Below, in pieces: positions 1-14,725 of a stretch of DNA of 64,000 bases; the stretch's first letter is position 1; each line of letters begins with the position of its first letter. This DNA is from Atherix ibis (Eukaryota; Arthropoda; Insecta; Diptera; Athericidae): NCBI GenBank assembly GCA_958298945.1, contig OY282608.1, forward strand, positions 72,960,806-73,024,805, read 5' to 3'. The position numbers and the translations under genes are program-made. Under the pieces are notes generated by a model. The model was given only the letters and a program-made list of their open reading frames with translations, searched no databases and was not told the origin of the DNA.

Positions 1-93
1 CGACAAGCCAACAAACCAGCAAACCAACAAGCCAAAAAGCCAACAAACAAACAAGCCAACAAACGAACAAATCAACAAACAAACAAACCATCA

Positions 94-237
94 AACAAAC
101 AAATCAACAAACCAACAAACGAACAAACCAACAAACCAACAAACCAACATACGAACAAACCAACAAACCAACAAACCAAGTAACCAACAAATCAACAAAC
201 CAACAAACCAACAAGCCAACAAACGAACAAACCAACA
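94..237. repeat. 144-bp direct duplication, copy 1
   Basis: This block of 18 octamers is followed directly by its second copy. Shared rare landmarks are CCAACATA followed by CGAACAAA (CAT at 148 and 292) and CCAAGTAA (AAGT at 178 and 322). The spacing is 144 in both cases. The left edge is set where CCATCAAA in front of copy 1 corresponds to CCAACAAA in front of copy 2. Confidence 0.88.
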
Positions 238-381
238 AACAAACAAATCAACAAACCAACAAACGAACAAACCAACAAACCAACAAACCAACATACGAAC
301 AAACCAACAAACCAACAAACCAAGTAACCAACAAATCAACAAACCAACAAAACAACAAGCCAACAAACGAACAAACCAACA
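238..381. repeat. 144-bp direct duplication, copy 2
   Basis: Second copy of the block at 94. It differs by at least one substitution: an ACAACAAA unit near 348 where copy 1 has CCAACAAA. Similarity fades after about 385, where copy 2 runs into CCAACTAG-type units. Confidence 0.86.
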
Positions 382-519
382 AACAAACAAACCAACTAGC
401 CAACAAACCAACAAACGAACAAACCAACAAACCAAGAAACCTACAAACGAACAAACCAACAAATCAACAAACCAACTAACCAACAAACCACCAAACCAAC
501 AAACCAACAAGCCAACAAA
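382..519. repeat. Diverged octamers between duplicated blocks
   Basis: Ordinary array sequence rich in CGAACAAA, CCAACTAG, CCAAGAAA and CCACCAAA variants. I see no internal duplication and nothing but octamers here. Confidence 0.85.
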
Positions 520-1070
520 CCAACAAGCCAAAAAGTCAACAAACCAACAAACCAACAAGCCAACAAATCAAAAAACCAACAAACCAACAAACCAACAAAC
601 CAAGAAACCAACAAACCAACAAACCAACAAACCAACAAGCCAACAAGCCAATAAACCAACAAGCCAACAAACCAACAAACCAACAAACCAACAAACCAAC
701 AAACCAACAAACCAACAAACCAACAAACCAACAAACCAACAAACCAACAAACCAACAAATCAGCAAGCCAACAAACTAACAAATGAGCAAACCAACAAAC
801 CAACAAACCAACAAACGAACAAACCAACAAACCAACAAACCAACAAACCAACAAACCAACAAACCAACAAGCCAACAAACCAACAAACGAACAAACCAAC
901 AAACCAACAAACCAACAAACCAACAAGCCTACAAACCAACAAACCAACAAAAAATAAACCAACAAACCAACAAATCAACAAACAAATAAACCAACAAACC
1001 AACAAACCAACAAACAAACAAACCAACAAACCAACAAGCCAACAAGCCAACAAGCCAACAAACCAACAAA
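520..1070. repeat. 551-bp tandem duplication, copy 1
   Basis: The unusual succession CCAAAAAG, TCAACAAA and later TCAAAAAA recurs 551 bases downstream (AAATC at 565 and 1,116). The block contains the heptamer AAATAAA (952-958), which explains why the spacing is one short of 69 octamers. After the heptamer come the TCAACAAA and CAAATAAA units that accompany it in this part of the array. Confidence 0.88.
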
Positions 1071-1629
1071 CCAACAAGCCAAAAAGTCAACAAACCAACA
1101 AACCAACAAGCCAACAAATCAAAAAACCAACAAACCAACAAACCAACAAACCAAGAAACCAACAAACCAACAAACCAACAAACCAACAAGCCAACAAGCC
1201 AATAAACCAACAAGCCAACAAACCAACAAACCAACAAACCAACAAACCAACAAACCAACAAACCAACAAACCAACAAACCAACAAACCAACAAACCAACA
1301 AACCAACAAATCAGCAAGCCAACAAACTAACAAATGAGCAAACCAACAAACCAACAAACCAACAAACGAACAAACCAACAAACCAACAAACCAACAAACC
1401 AAGAAACCAACAAACCAACAAGCCAACAAACCAACAAACGAACAAACCAACAAACCAACAAACCAACAAACCAACAAGCCAACAAACCAACAAACCAACA
1501 AACCAACAAAAAATAAACCAACAAACCAACAAATCAACAAACAAATAAACCAACAAACCAACAAACCAACAAACAAACAAACCAACAAACCAACAAGCCA
1601 ACAAGCCAACAAGCCAACAAACCAACAAA
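1071..1629. repeat. 551-bp tandem duplication, copy 2 (559 bp)
   Basis: Second copy. The heptamer lies at 1,511-1,517, 559 bases after that of copy 1, so copy 2 holds one extra octamer in its right half. It also has CCAAGAAA near 1,400 where copy 1 has the canonical unit. The match ends near 1,629, where CGAACAAT follows. Confidence 0.86.
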
Positions 1630-2235
1630 CGAACAATCCAACAAACCAACAAACCAACCAACCAACAAACCATCAAACGAACTAACCAACAATCCAACAA
1701 ACCAACAAACCAACAAACCATCAAACCAACCAGCCAACAAACCAACAAACCAACAAGCCAACAAGCCAACAAACCAACAAGCCAACAAACGAACAAACCA
1801 ACAAACGAACAAACCAAGAAACCGACAAACCAACAAACCAACAAGCCAACAAACCAACATACCAACAAACGAACAAACGAACAAACCAACAAACGAACAA
1901 ACCAACAAGCCGACAAACCAACAAACCAACAAGCCAACAAACCAACAAACCAACAAACCAACAAACCAACAAACCAACAAACGAACAAACCAACAATCCA
2001 ACAAACCAACAAACCATTAAACCAACAAGCCAACAAACCAATAAACCAACAAGCCAACAAGCCAACAAACCAACAAGCCAACAAACGAATAAACCAACAA
2101 ACAAACAAACCAACAAACCAACAAACCAACAAACGAACAGACCAACAAACCAACAGACCAAGAAACGAACAAACCAACAAACCAACAAACCAACAAATCA
2201 ACAAACCAACAAACCAACAAACCAACAAGCCAACA
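1630..2235. repeat. Variant-rich octamers without clear block duplication
   Basis: Array sequence with many CCAACAAT, CCATCAAA, CGAACAAA and CCAACAAG units, plus the CCAAGAAA, CCGACAAA pair near 1,815 that recurs throughout the first 36 kb. I found no clean local duplicate for this stretch. Confidence 0.8.
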
Positions 2236-2602
2236 AACCAACAAACCAACAAACCAACAAACCAACAAACCAACAAGCCAACAAGCCTACAAACCAACAA
2301 ACCAACAAGCCAACAAACCAAAAAAACAACAAACCAACAAATCAAGAAACCAACAAACCAACAAACCAACAGGCCAACAAGCCAACAAACGAACAAACGA
2401 ACAAACCAAAAAACCAACAAACCGACAAACCAACAAACGAACAAATCAACAAACAAAAAAACGAACAAACCAACAAACGAACAAACCAACAATCCAACAA
2501 ACCAACAAACCAACAAGCCAACAAACCAACATACCAACAAACCACCAAGCCGACAAGCCAATAAACCAACAAGGCAACAAACGAACGAACCAACACACAA
2601 AC
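2236..2602. repeat. Duplicated block, 824-bp spacing, copy 1
   Basis: The run CCAAAAAA, ACAACAAA, CCAACAAA, TCAAGAAA is found at about 2,316-2,346 and again 824 bases later (AATC at 2,340 and 3,164). The match continues through CCAACAGG and CCACCAAG to about 2,602. The spacing equals exactly 103 octamers. Confidence 0.85.
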
Positions 2603-3059
2603 AAATCAACAAACCAACAAACCAACAAACCAACAAACCAACAAGCCAACAAACCAACAAACCAATAAACCAACAAACGAACAAACCAACAAACCAACAA
2701 ACCAACGAACCAACGAACCAACAAGCCAACAAACCAACAAACCAACAAACGAACAAACGAACAAATCAACAAACGAACAAACCAACAAACCAACAAACCA
2801 ACAAACCAACAAACCAACAAACCAACGAACGAACAAACCAACAAACCAACAAACCAACAAACCAACAAGCCAACAAACGAACAAACCAACAACCAAACAA
2901 ACCAACAATCCAACAAACCAACAAACCAACAAACCAACAAACGAACAGACCAACAAACCAACAAACCAACAAACGAACAAACCAACGAACCAACAAACCA
3001 ACAAATCAACAAACCAACAAACCAACAAACCAACAAACCAACAAGCCAACAAACCAATA
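2603..3059. repeat. Octamers between the two 824-spaced blocks
   Basis: Canonical and CGAACAAA-rich units, with CCAACGAA units near 2,704-2,720 and 2,825. One local phase change lies near 2,891, where a heptamer is followed by CCAAACAAA. Confidence 0.8.
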
Positions 3060-3426
3060 AACCAACAAACCAACAAACCAACAAACCAACAAACCAACAA
3101 GCCAACAAGCCAACAAACCAACAAACCAACAAGCCAACAAACCAAAAAAACAACAAACCAACAAATCAAGAAACCAACAAACCAACAAACCAACAGGCCA
3201 ACAAGCCAACAAACGAACAAACGAACAAACCAAAAAACCAACAAACCGACAAACCAACAAACGAACAAATCAACAAACAAAAAAACGAACAAACCAACAA
3301 ACGAACAAACCAACAATCCAACAAACCAACAAACCAACAAGCCAACAAACCAACAAACCAACAAACCACCAAGCCGACAAGCCAATAAACCAACAAGGCA
3401 ACAAACGAACGAACCAACACACAAAC
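3060..3426. repeat. Duplicated block, 824-bp spacing, copy 2
   Basis: Second copy of the 2,236 block, carrying the same TCAAGAAA, CCAACAGG and CCACCAAG landmarks in the same order. A CCTACAAA in copy 1 (near 2,285) is CCAACAAA here. Confidence 0.85.
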
Positions 3427-3529
3427 AAACCAACAAACCAACAAACCATAAAACCAACAAGTCAACAAACCAACAAACCAACAAACCAACAAACCAACAA
3501 ACCAACAAACAAACAAACCAACAAACCAA

Positions 3530-3948
3530 CAAACCAACAAACCAACATACGAACAAACCAACAAACCAACAAACCAAGTAACCAACAAATCAACAAACCA
3601 ACAAACCAACAAGCCAACAAACGAACAAACAAACAAACAAACAAACCAACAAGCCAACAAACCAACAAACGAACAAACCAACAAGCCAACAAACCAACGA
3701 ACAAACAAACCAACAAACCAACAAGCTAACAAACCAACAAACCACCAAACCAACAAACCAACAAACCAACAAACCAACAAACCAACAAGCCAACAAGTCA
3801 ACAAACCAATAAACCAACAAGCCATAAAACCAAAAAACCAACAAACCAACAAACCAAGAAACCAAGAAACCAACAAACCAAAAAGCGAACAAACCAACAA
3901 ACCAACAAACCAACAAACCAACAAACCAACAAACCAACAAACCAACAA
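3530..3948. repeat. Duplicated block, 527-528-bp spacing, copy 1
   Basis: Landmarks are CAT of CCAACATA at 3,546, AAGTA of CCAAGTAA at 3,576, and CCATAAAA at 3,822. They recur at 4,074, 4,104 and 4,349. The first two spacings are 528 (66 octamers) and the third is 527, because a heptamer near 4,130 removes one base in copy 2. Confidence 0.87.
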
Positions 3949-4057
3949 GCAAACAAACCAACAAACCAACAAACGAACAAACGAACAAATCAACAAACGA
4001 ACAAACCAACAAACCAACAAACCAACAAACCAACAAACCAACGAACGAACAAACCAA

Positions 4058-4475
4058 CAAACCAACAAACCAACATACGAACAAACCAACAAACCAACAA
4101 ACCAAGTAACCAACAAATCAACAAACCAACAAACAACAAGCCAACAAACGAACAAACAAACAAACAAATAAACCAACAAGCCAACAAACCAACAAACGAA
4201 CAAACCAACAAGCCAACAAACCAACAAACAAACAAACCAACAAACCAACAAGCTAACAAACCAACAAACCACCAAACCAACAAACCAACAAACCAACAAA
4301 CCAACAAACCAACAAGCCAACAAGTCAACAAACCAATAAACCAACAAGCCATAAAACCAAAAAACCAACAAACCAACAAACCAACAAACCAAGAAACCAA
4401 GAAACCAACAAACCAAAAAGCGAACAAACCAACAAACCAACAAACCAACAAACCAACAAACCAACAAACCAACAA
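4058..4475. repeat. Duplicated block, 527-528-bp spacing, copy 2
   Basis: Second copy of the 3,530 block. It contains an internal heptamer CAACAAG near 4,133 that copy 1 lacks, which shifts the phase by one base for the rest of the copy. Confidence 0.86.
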
Positions 4476-7400
4476 ACCAACAAACCAACAAGCCAACAAG
4501 CCAATAAACCAACAAGCCAACAAACGAACAAACCAACAAAGCAACAAACCAACAAACCAACAAACCAACAAACCTACAAACCAACAAACGAACAAACCAA
4601 CAAACCAACAAACAAATAAAACAACAAACCAACAAACCAACAAACCAACAAACCAACAAACCAACAAACCAACAAACCAACAAGCCAACAAAACAATAAA
4701 GGAACAAACGAACAAACCAACAAACCAACAAACCAACAAACCAACAAGCCAACAAACCAACAAACCAACAAACCAACAACCCAACAAACCAACAAACAAA
4801 CAAACGAACAAACCAACAAACGAACAAACCAATAAACCAACAAACCAACAAACCAACAAGCCAACAAACCAACAAACCAAAAAACCAACAAACCAACAAA
4901 CCAACAAACGTACAAACCAACAAACCAACAAACCAACAAACCAACAAGCCAACAAACCAACAAACCAACAAGCCAACAAACCAACAAACTAACAAACCAA
5001 CAATCCAACAAACAAAGAAACGAACAAACCAACAAACGAACAAACCAACAAACCAACAAACCAACAAACCAACAAACCAGCAAGCCAACAAACTAACAAA
5101 CGAACAAACCAACAAACCAACAAACCAACAAACGAACAAACCAAAAAACCAACAAACCAACAAATCAACAAACCAACAAACCATCAAGCCAACAAACCAG
5201 CAAACCAACAAGCACACAAGCCAACAAACGAACAAGCCAACAAACAAACAAATCAACAAACAAACAAACCATCAAACCAACAAACCAACAAACCAAGAAA
5301 CCAACAAACCAACAAACCAAAAAGCGAACAAACCAACAAACCAACAAACCGACAAACCAACAAACCAACAAACCAACAAACCAACAAACCAACAAACCAA
5401 CAAGCCAACAAGCCAATAAACCAACAAGCCAACAAACGAACAAACCAATAAACCAACAAACCAACAAACCAACAAACCAACAAACCAACAAACCAACAAA
5501 CCAACAAACCAACAAACCAACAAACGAACAAACCAACAAACCAACAAACAAATAAAACAACAAACCAACAAACCAACAAACCAACAAACCAATAAACCAA
5601 CAAACCAACAAACCAACAAGCCAACAAGCCAACAAACCAACAAACGAACAAACCAACAAACCAACAAACCAACACACCAACAAGCCAACAAACCAACAAA
5701 CCAACAAACCAACAAACCAACAAACCAACAAACAAACAAACGAACAAACAAACAAACGAACAAACCAATAAACCAACAAACCAACAAACCAACTAGCCAA
5801 CAAACCAACAAACCAAAAAAACAAAAAACCAACAAACCAACAAACGAACAAACCAACAAACCAACAAACCAACAAACCAACAAACCAACAAGCCAACAAA
5901 CCAACAAACCAACAAACAAACAAACACACAAACACACAAAACAACAAGCCAACAAATCAACAAACCAACAAACGAACAAACCAACAAACCAACAAACCAA
6001 CAAACGAACAAACCAACAAATCAACAAACCAACAAACCAACAAACCACCAAACCAACAAACCAACAAACCAACAAACTAACAAGTCAACAAACCAACGAA
6101 CCAACAAGCCAACAAACCAATAAACCAACAAACCAAGAAACCAACAAACCAACAAACCAAAAAACTAACAAACCAACAAACCAACAAACCAACAAACCAA
6201 CAAACCAACAAACCAACAAACCAACAAACCAACAAACCAACAAGCCAACAAGCCAATAAACCAACAAGCCAACAAACCAACAAACCAACAAACCAACAAA
6301 CCAACAAACCAACAAACCAACAAACCAACAAACCAACAAACCAACAAACGAACAAACCAGCAAACCAACAAACCAACAAACCAACAAACCAACAAACCAA
6401 CAAGCCAACAAACCAACAAACGAACAAACCAACAAACCAACAAACCAACAAACCAACAAACCAACAAACCAACAAACGAACAAACCAACAAACGAACAAA
6501 TCAATAAACCAACAAACCAACAAGCCAACAAACCAACAAACCAAAAAACCAACAAACCAACAAACGAACAAACCAAAAAACCAACAAACCAACAAACCAA
6601 CAAACCATAAAACCAACAAGTCAACAAACCAACAAACCAACAAACCAACAAACCAACAAACCAACAAACAAACAAACCAACAAACCAACAAACCAACAAA
6701 CCAACAAACCAACAAACCAACAAGCTAACAAACCAACAAACCAACAAAAAATAAACCAACAAACCAACAAACCAACAAACAAATAAACCAACAAACCAAC
6801 AAACCAACACACAAACAAACCAACAAACCAACAAGCCAACAAGCCAACAAACCAACAAACGAACAAGCCAACAAACCAACAAACGAACAAACCAAGAAAC
6901 CGACAAACCAACAAACCAACAAGCCAACAAACCAACATACCAACAAACGAACAAACGAACAAACCAACAAACCAACAAACCAACAAACCAACAAACCAAC
7001 AAACGAACAAACCCACAATCCAACAAACCAACAAACCATCAAACCTACAAGCTAACAAACAAACTAACCAACAAGCCAACAAGCCCGCAAACCAACAAGC
7101 CAACAAATGAATAAACCAACAAACAAACAAACCAACAAACCAACAAACCAACAAACCAACAAACGAACAAACCAACAAACCAACAAACGAACAAACCTAC
7201 AAACTAACAAACCAAGTAACCAACAAACCAACAAACCAACAAACCAACAAACCAACAAGCCAACAAAGTACAAACCAACAACCAAACAAACCAACAAACC
7301 AACAAACCAACAAACGAACAAACCAACATACCAACAAACCAACAAACCAACAAACCAACAAACCAACAAACCAACAAGCCAACAAACCAACAAACCAACA

Positions 7401-8574
7401 AACCAACAAACCAACAAACCAACAAGCCAACAAGCCAACAAAACAACAAACCAACAAGCCAACAAACCAAAAAACCAACAAACCAACAAACCAAGATACC
7501 AACAAACCAACAAACCAACAAGCCAACAAGCCAACAAGCCAACAAACGAACAAACCAACAAACCAACAAACCGACAAACCAACAAACGAACAAACCAACA
7601 AACAAAAAAACGAACAAACCAAAAAACGAATAAACCAACAATCCAACAAACCAACAAACCAACAAGCCAACAAACCAACAAACCAACAAGCCGACAAGCC
7701 AATAAACCAACAAGCAAACAAACGAACAAACCAACACACAAACAAACCAACAAACCAACAAACCAACAAACAAACAAACCAACAAATCAACAAACCAACA
7801 AACCAACAAACCACCAAAGCAACAAACCAACAAACCAACAAACCAACAAGTCAACAAACCAACAAACCAACAAGCCAACAAACCTAAAAACCAACAACCC
7901 AACAAACCAACAAACCAAGAAACCAACAAACCAACAATCCAAAAAACGAGCAAACCAACAAATTAACAAACCAACAAACCAACAAACCAACAAACCAACA
8001 AGCCAACAAGCCAATAAACCAACAAGCCAACAAACCAACAAACCAACAAACCAACAAACCAACAAACCAACAAACCAACAAACCAACAAACCAACAAACC
8101 AACAAACCAACAAACCAACAAACCAACAAACCAACAAACCAACAAGCCAACAAACCAACAAGCAAACAAACCAACAAACCAACAAACCAACAAACCAACA
8201 AACCAACAAACAAACAAACCAACAAACCAACAAACCAACAAACCAACAAACCAACAAGCCAACAAACCAACAAAAAATAAACCAACAAACCAACAAACCA
8301 ACAAACAAATAAACCAACAAACCAACAAACCAAAAAACCAACAAACCAACAAACAAACAAACCAACAAACCAACAAGCTGACAAGCCAACAATCCAACAA
8401 GCCAACAAACCAACAAAAGAACAAGCCAACAAACCAACAAACCAACAAACCAACAAACCATCAAACGAACAAACCAACAATCCAACAAACCAACAAGCCA
8501 ACAAACCATCAAACCAACAAGCCAACAAGCCAACAAACCAACAAACCAACAAGCCAACAAATCAACAAACCAAC
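4476..8574. repeat. Octamer array, no dominant block duplication
   Basis: About 4 kb of array with scattered landmarks: heptamers AAATAAA at 6,749-6,755 and 8,275-8,281, CCATAAAA near 6,605, TTAACAAA near 7,963, and a local disturbance GTACAAAC near 7,268. Many CCAATAAA and CGAACAAA units are present. Related short modules exist elsewhere, but I could not place a single clean duplicate for the whole stretch. Nothing other than octamers is visible. Confidence 0.8.
8029..8140. repeat. Near-pure run of canonical octamers
   Basis: About fourteen CCAACAAA units in a row without a substitution, between a CCAACAAG unit and another CCAACAAG. Such pure runs are where octamer gains and losses between duplicate copies are most likely. 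Confidence 0.85.
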
Positions 8575-10610
8575 AAACCAACAAGCCAACAAACCAACAA
8601 ACCAACAAAAAATAAACCAACAAACCAACAAACCAACCAACAAATAAACCAACAAACCAACAAACCAACAAACCAACAAACCAACAAACAAACAAACCAA
8701 CAAACCAAAAAGCCAACAAGCCAACAAGCCAACAAACCAAACAAACGAACAAGCCAACAAACCAACAAACCAACAAACCAACAAACCATCAAACGAACAA
8801 ACCAACAATCCAACAAACCAACAAACCCACAAACCATCAAACCAACAAGCCAACAAGCCAACAAACCAACAAACCAACAAGCCAACAAGCCAACAAATCA
8901 ACAAGCCAACAAACGAACAAACCAACAAACGAACAAACCAAGAAACCGACAAACCAACAAACCAACAAGCCAACAAACCAACATACCAACAAACGAACAA
9001 ACGAACAAACGAACAAACCAACAAACGAACAAACCAACAAGCCAACAAACCAACAAACCAACAAACGAACAAACCAACAAACCAACAAACCAACAAACGA
9101 ACAAACCAACAATGCAACAAACCAACAAACCATCAAACCAACAAGCCAACAAACCAACAAACCAACAAGCCAATAAGCCAACAAACCAACAAGCCAACAA
9201 ACGAATAAACCAACAAACAAACAAACCAAAAACCAACAAACCAACAAACCAACAAACGAACAAATCAACAAACCAACAAACGAACAAACCAACAAACTAA
9301 CAAACCAAGTAGCCAACAAACCAACAAACCAACAAACCAACAAACTAACAAACCAACAAACCAACAAGCCAACAAACGAACAAACCAACAACCAAACAAA
9401 CCAACAAGCCAACAAACCAACAAACGCACAAACCAACAAACGAAGAAACCAACAAACCAACAAACGAACAAACCAACAAACCAACAAACCAACAAACCAA
9501 CAAACCAACAAACCAACAAACCAACAAACCAACAAACCAACAAACCAACAAGCCAACAAACCAACAAACCAACAAACCAACAAACCAACAAACCAATAAG
9601 CCAACAAGCCAACAAACCAACAAACCAACAAGCCAACAAACCAAAAAACTAACAAACCAACAAACCAAGAAACCAACAAACCAACAAGCCAACAAGCCAA
9701 CAAGCCAACAAACGAACAAACGAACAAACCAACAAACCAACAAACCGACAAACCAACAAACGAACAAACCAACAAACAAAAAACGAACAAACCAACAAAC
9801 GAACAAACCAACAATCCAACAAACCAACAAACCAACAAGCCAACAAACCAACAAACCAACAAACCAACAAGCCGACAAGCCAATAAACCAACAAGCCAAC
9901 AAACGAACAAACCAACACACAAACAAACCAACAAACCAACAAACCAACAAACCAACAAACCAACAAACCAACAAGCCAACAAACAAACAAACCAATAAAC
10001 CAACAAACGAACAAACCAACAAACCAACAAACCAACGAACCAACGAACCAACAAGCCAACAAACCAACAAACCAACAAACGAACCAATGAACAAACCAAC
10101 AAACCAACAAACCAACAAACCAACAAACCAACAAACCAACAAACCAACAAACCAACAAACCAACAAACCAACAAACCAACCAACCAACAAGCCAACAAAC
10201 CAACAAGCCAACAAACCAACAAACCAACAAACCAACAAACAAACAAACCAACAAACCATCAAACCAACAAACCAACAAACCAACAAGCCAACAAACCAAC
10301 AAACCAACAAAAAATAAACCAACAAACCAACAAACCAACAAACAAATAAACCAACAAACCAACAAACCAAAAAACCAACAAACCAACAAACCAACAAACA
10401 AACAAACCAACAAACCAACAAGCCGACAAGCCAACAATCCAACAAGCCCACAAACCAACAAACGAACAAGCCAACAAACCAACAAACCAACAAACCAACA
10501 AACCATCAAACGAACAAACCAACAATCCAACAAACCAACAAACCAACAAACCATCAAACCAACAAGCCAACAAGCCAACAAACCAACAAACCAACAAGCC
10601 AACAAGCCAA
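8575..10610. repeat. Duplicated ~2-kb block, 2,646-2,671-bp spacing, copy 1
   Basis: Ordered landmarks shared with the block at 11,213: nonamer CCAAACAAA at 8,737 and 11,383 (2,646 apart), CCGACAAA after CCAAGAAA (CG at 8,947 and 11,593; 2,646), the CGAACCAA, TGAACAAA pair (CG at 10,080 and 12,735; 2,655), heptamer AAATAAA at 10,312 and 12,983 (2,671) and CCGACAAG (CG at 10,424 and 13,095; 2,671). Spacing grows by 9 and then 16, showing insertions in copy 2. Confidence 0.87.
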
Positions 10611-11212
10611 CAAACCAACAAACAAACAAACCAACAAACCAAAAAGCCAACAAGCTAACAAGCCAACAAACCAAACAAACGAACAAGCCAATAAACCAAC
10701 AAACCAACAAACCAACAAACCATCAAACGAACAAACCAACAATCCAACAAACAAACAAACCCACAAACCATCAAACCAACAAGCCAACAAGCCAACAAAC
10801 CAACAAACCAACAAGCCAACAAGCCAACAAATCAACAAGCTAACAAACGAACAAACCAACAAACGAACAAACCAAGAAACCGACAAATCAACAAACCAAC
10901 AAGCCAACAAACCAACATACCAACAAACGAACAAACGAACAAACCAACAAACCAACAAACGAACAAACCAACAAGCCAACAAACTAACAAACCAACAAAC
11001 GAACAAACCAACAAACCAACAAACCAACAAACGAACAAACCAACAATCCAACAAACCAACAAACCATCAAACCAACAAGCCAACAAACCAACAAACCAAC
11101 AAGCCAATAAGCCAACAAACCAACAAGCCAACAAACCAACAAACCAACAAACCAACAAACCAACAAACCAACAAACAAACAAACCAACAAACCAACAAAC
11201 CAACAAACCAAC
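10611..11212. repeat. Partial third copy of the 8.7-kb module
   Basis: The nonamer CCAAACAAA occurs at 10,671, 1,934 bases after the copy at 8,737 and 712 before the copy at 11,383. The succession that follows (CCATCAAA, CGAACAAA, CCAACAAT, CCCACAAA, later CCAAGAAA and CCGACAAA at 10,881) repeats that of the neighbouring copies. The stretch is therefore a shortened extra copy lying between two longer ones. Confidence 0.8.
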
Positions 11213-13281
11213 AAACCAACAAGCCAACAAACCAACAAACCAACAAAAAATAAACCAACAAACCAACAAACCAACCAACAAATAAACCAACAAACCAACA
11301 AACCAACAAACCAACAAACCAACAAACCAACAAACAAACAAACCAACAAACCAAAAAGCCAACAAGCCAACAAGCCAACAAACCAAACAAACGAACAAGC
11401 CAACAAACCAACAAACCAACAAACCAACAAACCATCAAACGAACAAACCAACAATTCAACAAACCAACAAACCTACAAACCATCAAACCAACAAGCCAAC
11501 AAGCCAACAAACCAACAAACCAACAAGCCAACAAGCCAACAAATCAACAAGCCAACAAACGAACAAACCAACAAACGAACAAACCAAGAAACCGACAAAC
11601 CAACAAACCAACAAGCCAACAAACCAACATACCAACAAACGAACAAACGAACAAACGAACAAACCAACAAACGAACAAACCAACAAGCCAACAAACCAAC
11701 AAACCAACAAACGAACAAACCAACAAACCAACAAACCAACAAACGAACAAACCAACAATCCAACAAACCAACAAACCATCAAACCAACAAGCCAACAAAC
11801 CAACAAACCAACAAGCCAATAAGCCAACAAACCAACAAGCCAACAAACGAATAAACCAACAAACAAACAAACCAAAAACCAACAAACCAACAAACCAACA
11901 AACGAACAAATCAACAAACCAACAAACGAACAAACCAACAAACTAACAAACCAAGTAGCCAACAAACCAACAAACCAACAAACCAACAAACCAACAAACC
12001 AACAAACCAACAAGCCAACAAACGAACAAACCAACAACCAAACAAACCAACAAGCCAACAAACCAACAAACCAACAAACCAACAAACGAAGAAACCAACA
12101 AACCAACAAACGAACAAACCAACAAACCAACAAACCAACAAACCAACAAACCAACAAACCAACAAACCAACAAACCAACAAACCAAGAAACCAACAAACC
12201 AACAAGCCAACAAACCAACAAACCAACAAACCAACAAACCAACAAACCAACAAACCAATAAGCCAACAAGCCAACAAACCAACAAACCAACAAGCCAACA
12301 AACCAAAAAACTAACAAACCAACAAACCAAGAAACCAACAAACCAACAAGCCAACAAGCCAACAAGCCAACAAACGAACAAACGAACAAACAAACAAACC
12401 AACAAACCGACAAACCAACAAACGAACAAACCAACAAACAAAAAAACGAACAAACCAACAAACGAACAAACCAACAATCCAACAAACCAACAAACCAACA
12501 AGCCAACAAACCAACAAACCAACAAACCAACAAGCCGACAAGCCAATAAACCAACAAGCCAACAAACGAACAAACCAACACACAAACAAACCAACAAACC
12601 AACAAACCAACAAACCAACAAACCAACAAGCCAACAAACAAACAAACCAATAAACCAACAAACGAACAAACCAACAAACCAACAAACCAACGAACCAACG
12701 AACCAACAAGCCAACAAACCAACAAACCAACAAACGAACCAATGAACAAACCAACAAACCAACAAACCAACAAACCAACAAACCAACAAACCAACAAACC
12801 AACAAACCAACAAAACAACAAACCAACAAACCAACCAACCAACAAGCCAACAAACCAACAAGCCAACAAACCAACAAACCAACAAACCAACAAACCAACA
12901 AACCAACAAACAAACAAACCAACAAACCAACAAACCAACAAATCAACAAACCAACAAGCCAACAAACCAACAAACCAACAAAAAATAAACCAACAAACCA
13001 ACAAACCAACAAACAAATAAACCAACAAACCAACAAACCAAAAAACCAACAAACCAACAAACCAACAAACAAACAAACCAACAAACCAACAAGCCGACAA
13101 GCCAACAATCCAACAAGCCAACAAACTAACAAACGAACAAGCCAACAAACCAACAAACCAACAAACCAACAAACCATCAAATGAACAAACCAACAATCCA
13201 ACAAACCAACAAACCAACAAACCATCAAACCAACAAGCCAACAAGCCAACAAACCAACAAACCAACAAGCCAACAAGCCAA
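11213..13281. repeat. Duplicated ~2-kb block, 2,646-2,671-bp spacing, copy 2
   Basis: Second copy of the 8,575 block with the same landmark order. Heptamers lie at 11,248 and 12,983. A CCAACAAA to ACAACAAA change is seen near 12,815. The match ends near 13,281, where TCAACAAA begins a stretch resembling 10,827 onward. Confidence 0.85.
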
Positions 13282-13741
13282 CAAATCAACAAGCCAACAA
13301 ACGAACAAACCAACAAACGAACAAACCAAGAAACCGACAAATCAACAAACCAACAAGCCAACAAACCAACATACCAACAAACGAACAAACGAACAAACCA
13401 ACAAACGAACAAACCAACAAGCCAACATACCAACAAACTAATAAGCCAACAAACCAACAAACCAGCAAACCAACAAACGAACCAACCAACAACCAAACAA
13501 ACCAACAAGCCAACAAACCAACAAACCAACAAACCAACAAGCCGACAAGCCAATAAACCAACAAGCCAACAAACGAACAAACCAACACACAAACAAACCA
13601 ACAAACCAACAAACCAACAAACCAACAAACCAACAAACCAACAAGCCAACAAACAAACAAACCAATAAACCAACAAACGAACAAACCAACAAACCACCAA
13701 ACCAACAAACCAACAAACCAACAAACCAACAAACCAACAAA
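13282..13741. repeat. Octamers resembling the 10.8-kb segment
   Basis: CCAAGAAA followed by CCGACAAA and TCAACAAA (CG at 13,335) matches the same succession at 10,881, a spacing of 2,454. It ends where the 6.3-kb duplication begins. Confidence 0.75.
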
Positions 13742-14725
13742 CGAACCAATGAACAAATCAACAAACGAACAAACCAACAAACCAACAAGCCAATAAACGA
13801 ACCAATGAACAAATCAACAAACGAACAAACCAACAAGCCAACATACCAACAAACCAATAAGCCAACAAACCAACAAACCAACAAGCCAACAAACGAACAA
13901 ACCAACAACCAAAACAAACCAACAAGCCAACAAACCAACAAACCAACAAACCAACAAACGAAGAAACCAACAAACCAACAAACCAACAAACGAACAAACC
14001 AACAAACCAACAAACCAACAAACCAACAAACCAACAAACCAACAAACCAGCAAGCCAACAAACCAACAAACCAACAAACCAACAAACCAACAAGCCAACA
14101 AGCCAACAAACCAACAAACCAACAAGCCAACAAACCAAAAAACTAACAAACCAACAAACCAAGAAACCAACAAACCAACAAGCCAACAAGCCAACAAGCC
14201 AACAAACGAACAAACGAACAAACCAACAAATAAACAAACCGACAAACCAACAAACGAACAAACCAACAAACAAAAAAACGAACAAACCAACAAACGAGCA
14301 AACCAACAATCCAACAAACCAACAAACCAACAAGCCAACAAACCAACAAACCAACAAGCCGACAAGCCAATAAACCAACAAGCCAACAAACGAACAAACC
14401 AACACACAAAAAACCAACAAACCAACAAACCAACAAACCAACAAACCAACAAACCAACAAGCCAACAAACCAACAAACCAATAAACCAACAAACGAACAA
14501 ACCAACAAACCAACAAACCAACGAACCAACGAACCAACAAACCAACAAACCAACAAACCAACAAGCCAACAAACCAAAAAACCAACAACCCAACAAACCA
14601 ACAAACCAAGAAACCAACAAACCAACAAACCAAAAAACGAGCAAACCAACAAACCAACAAACCAACAAACCAACAAACCAACAAACCAACAAACCAACAA
14701 GCCAACAAGCCAATAAACCAACAAG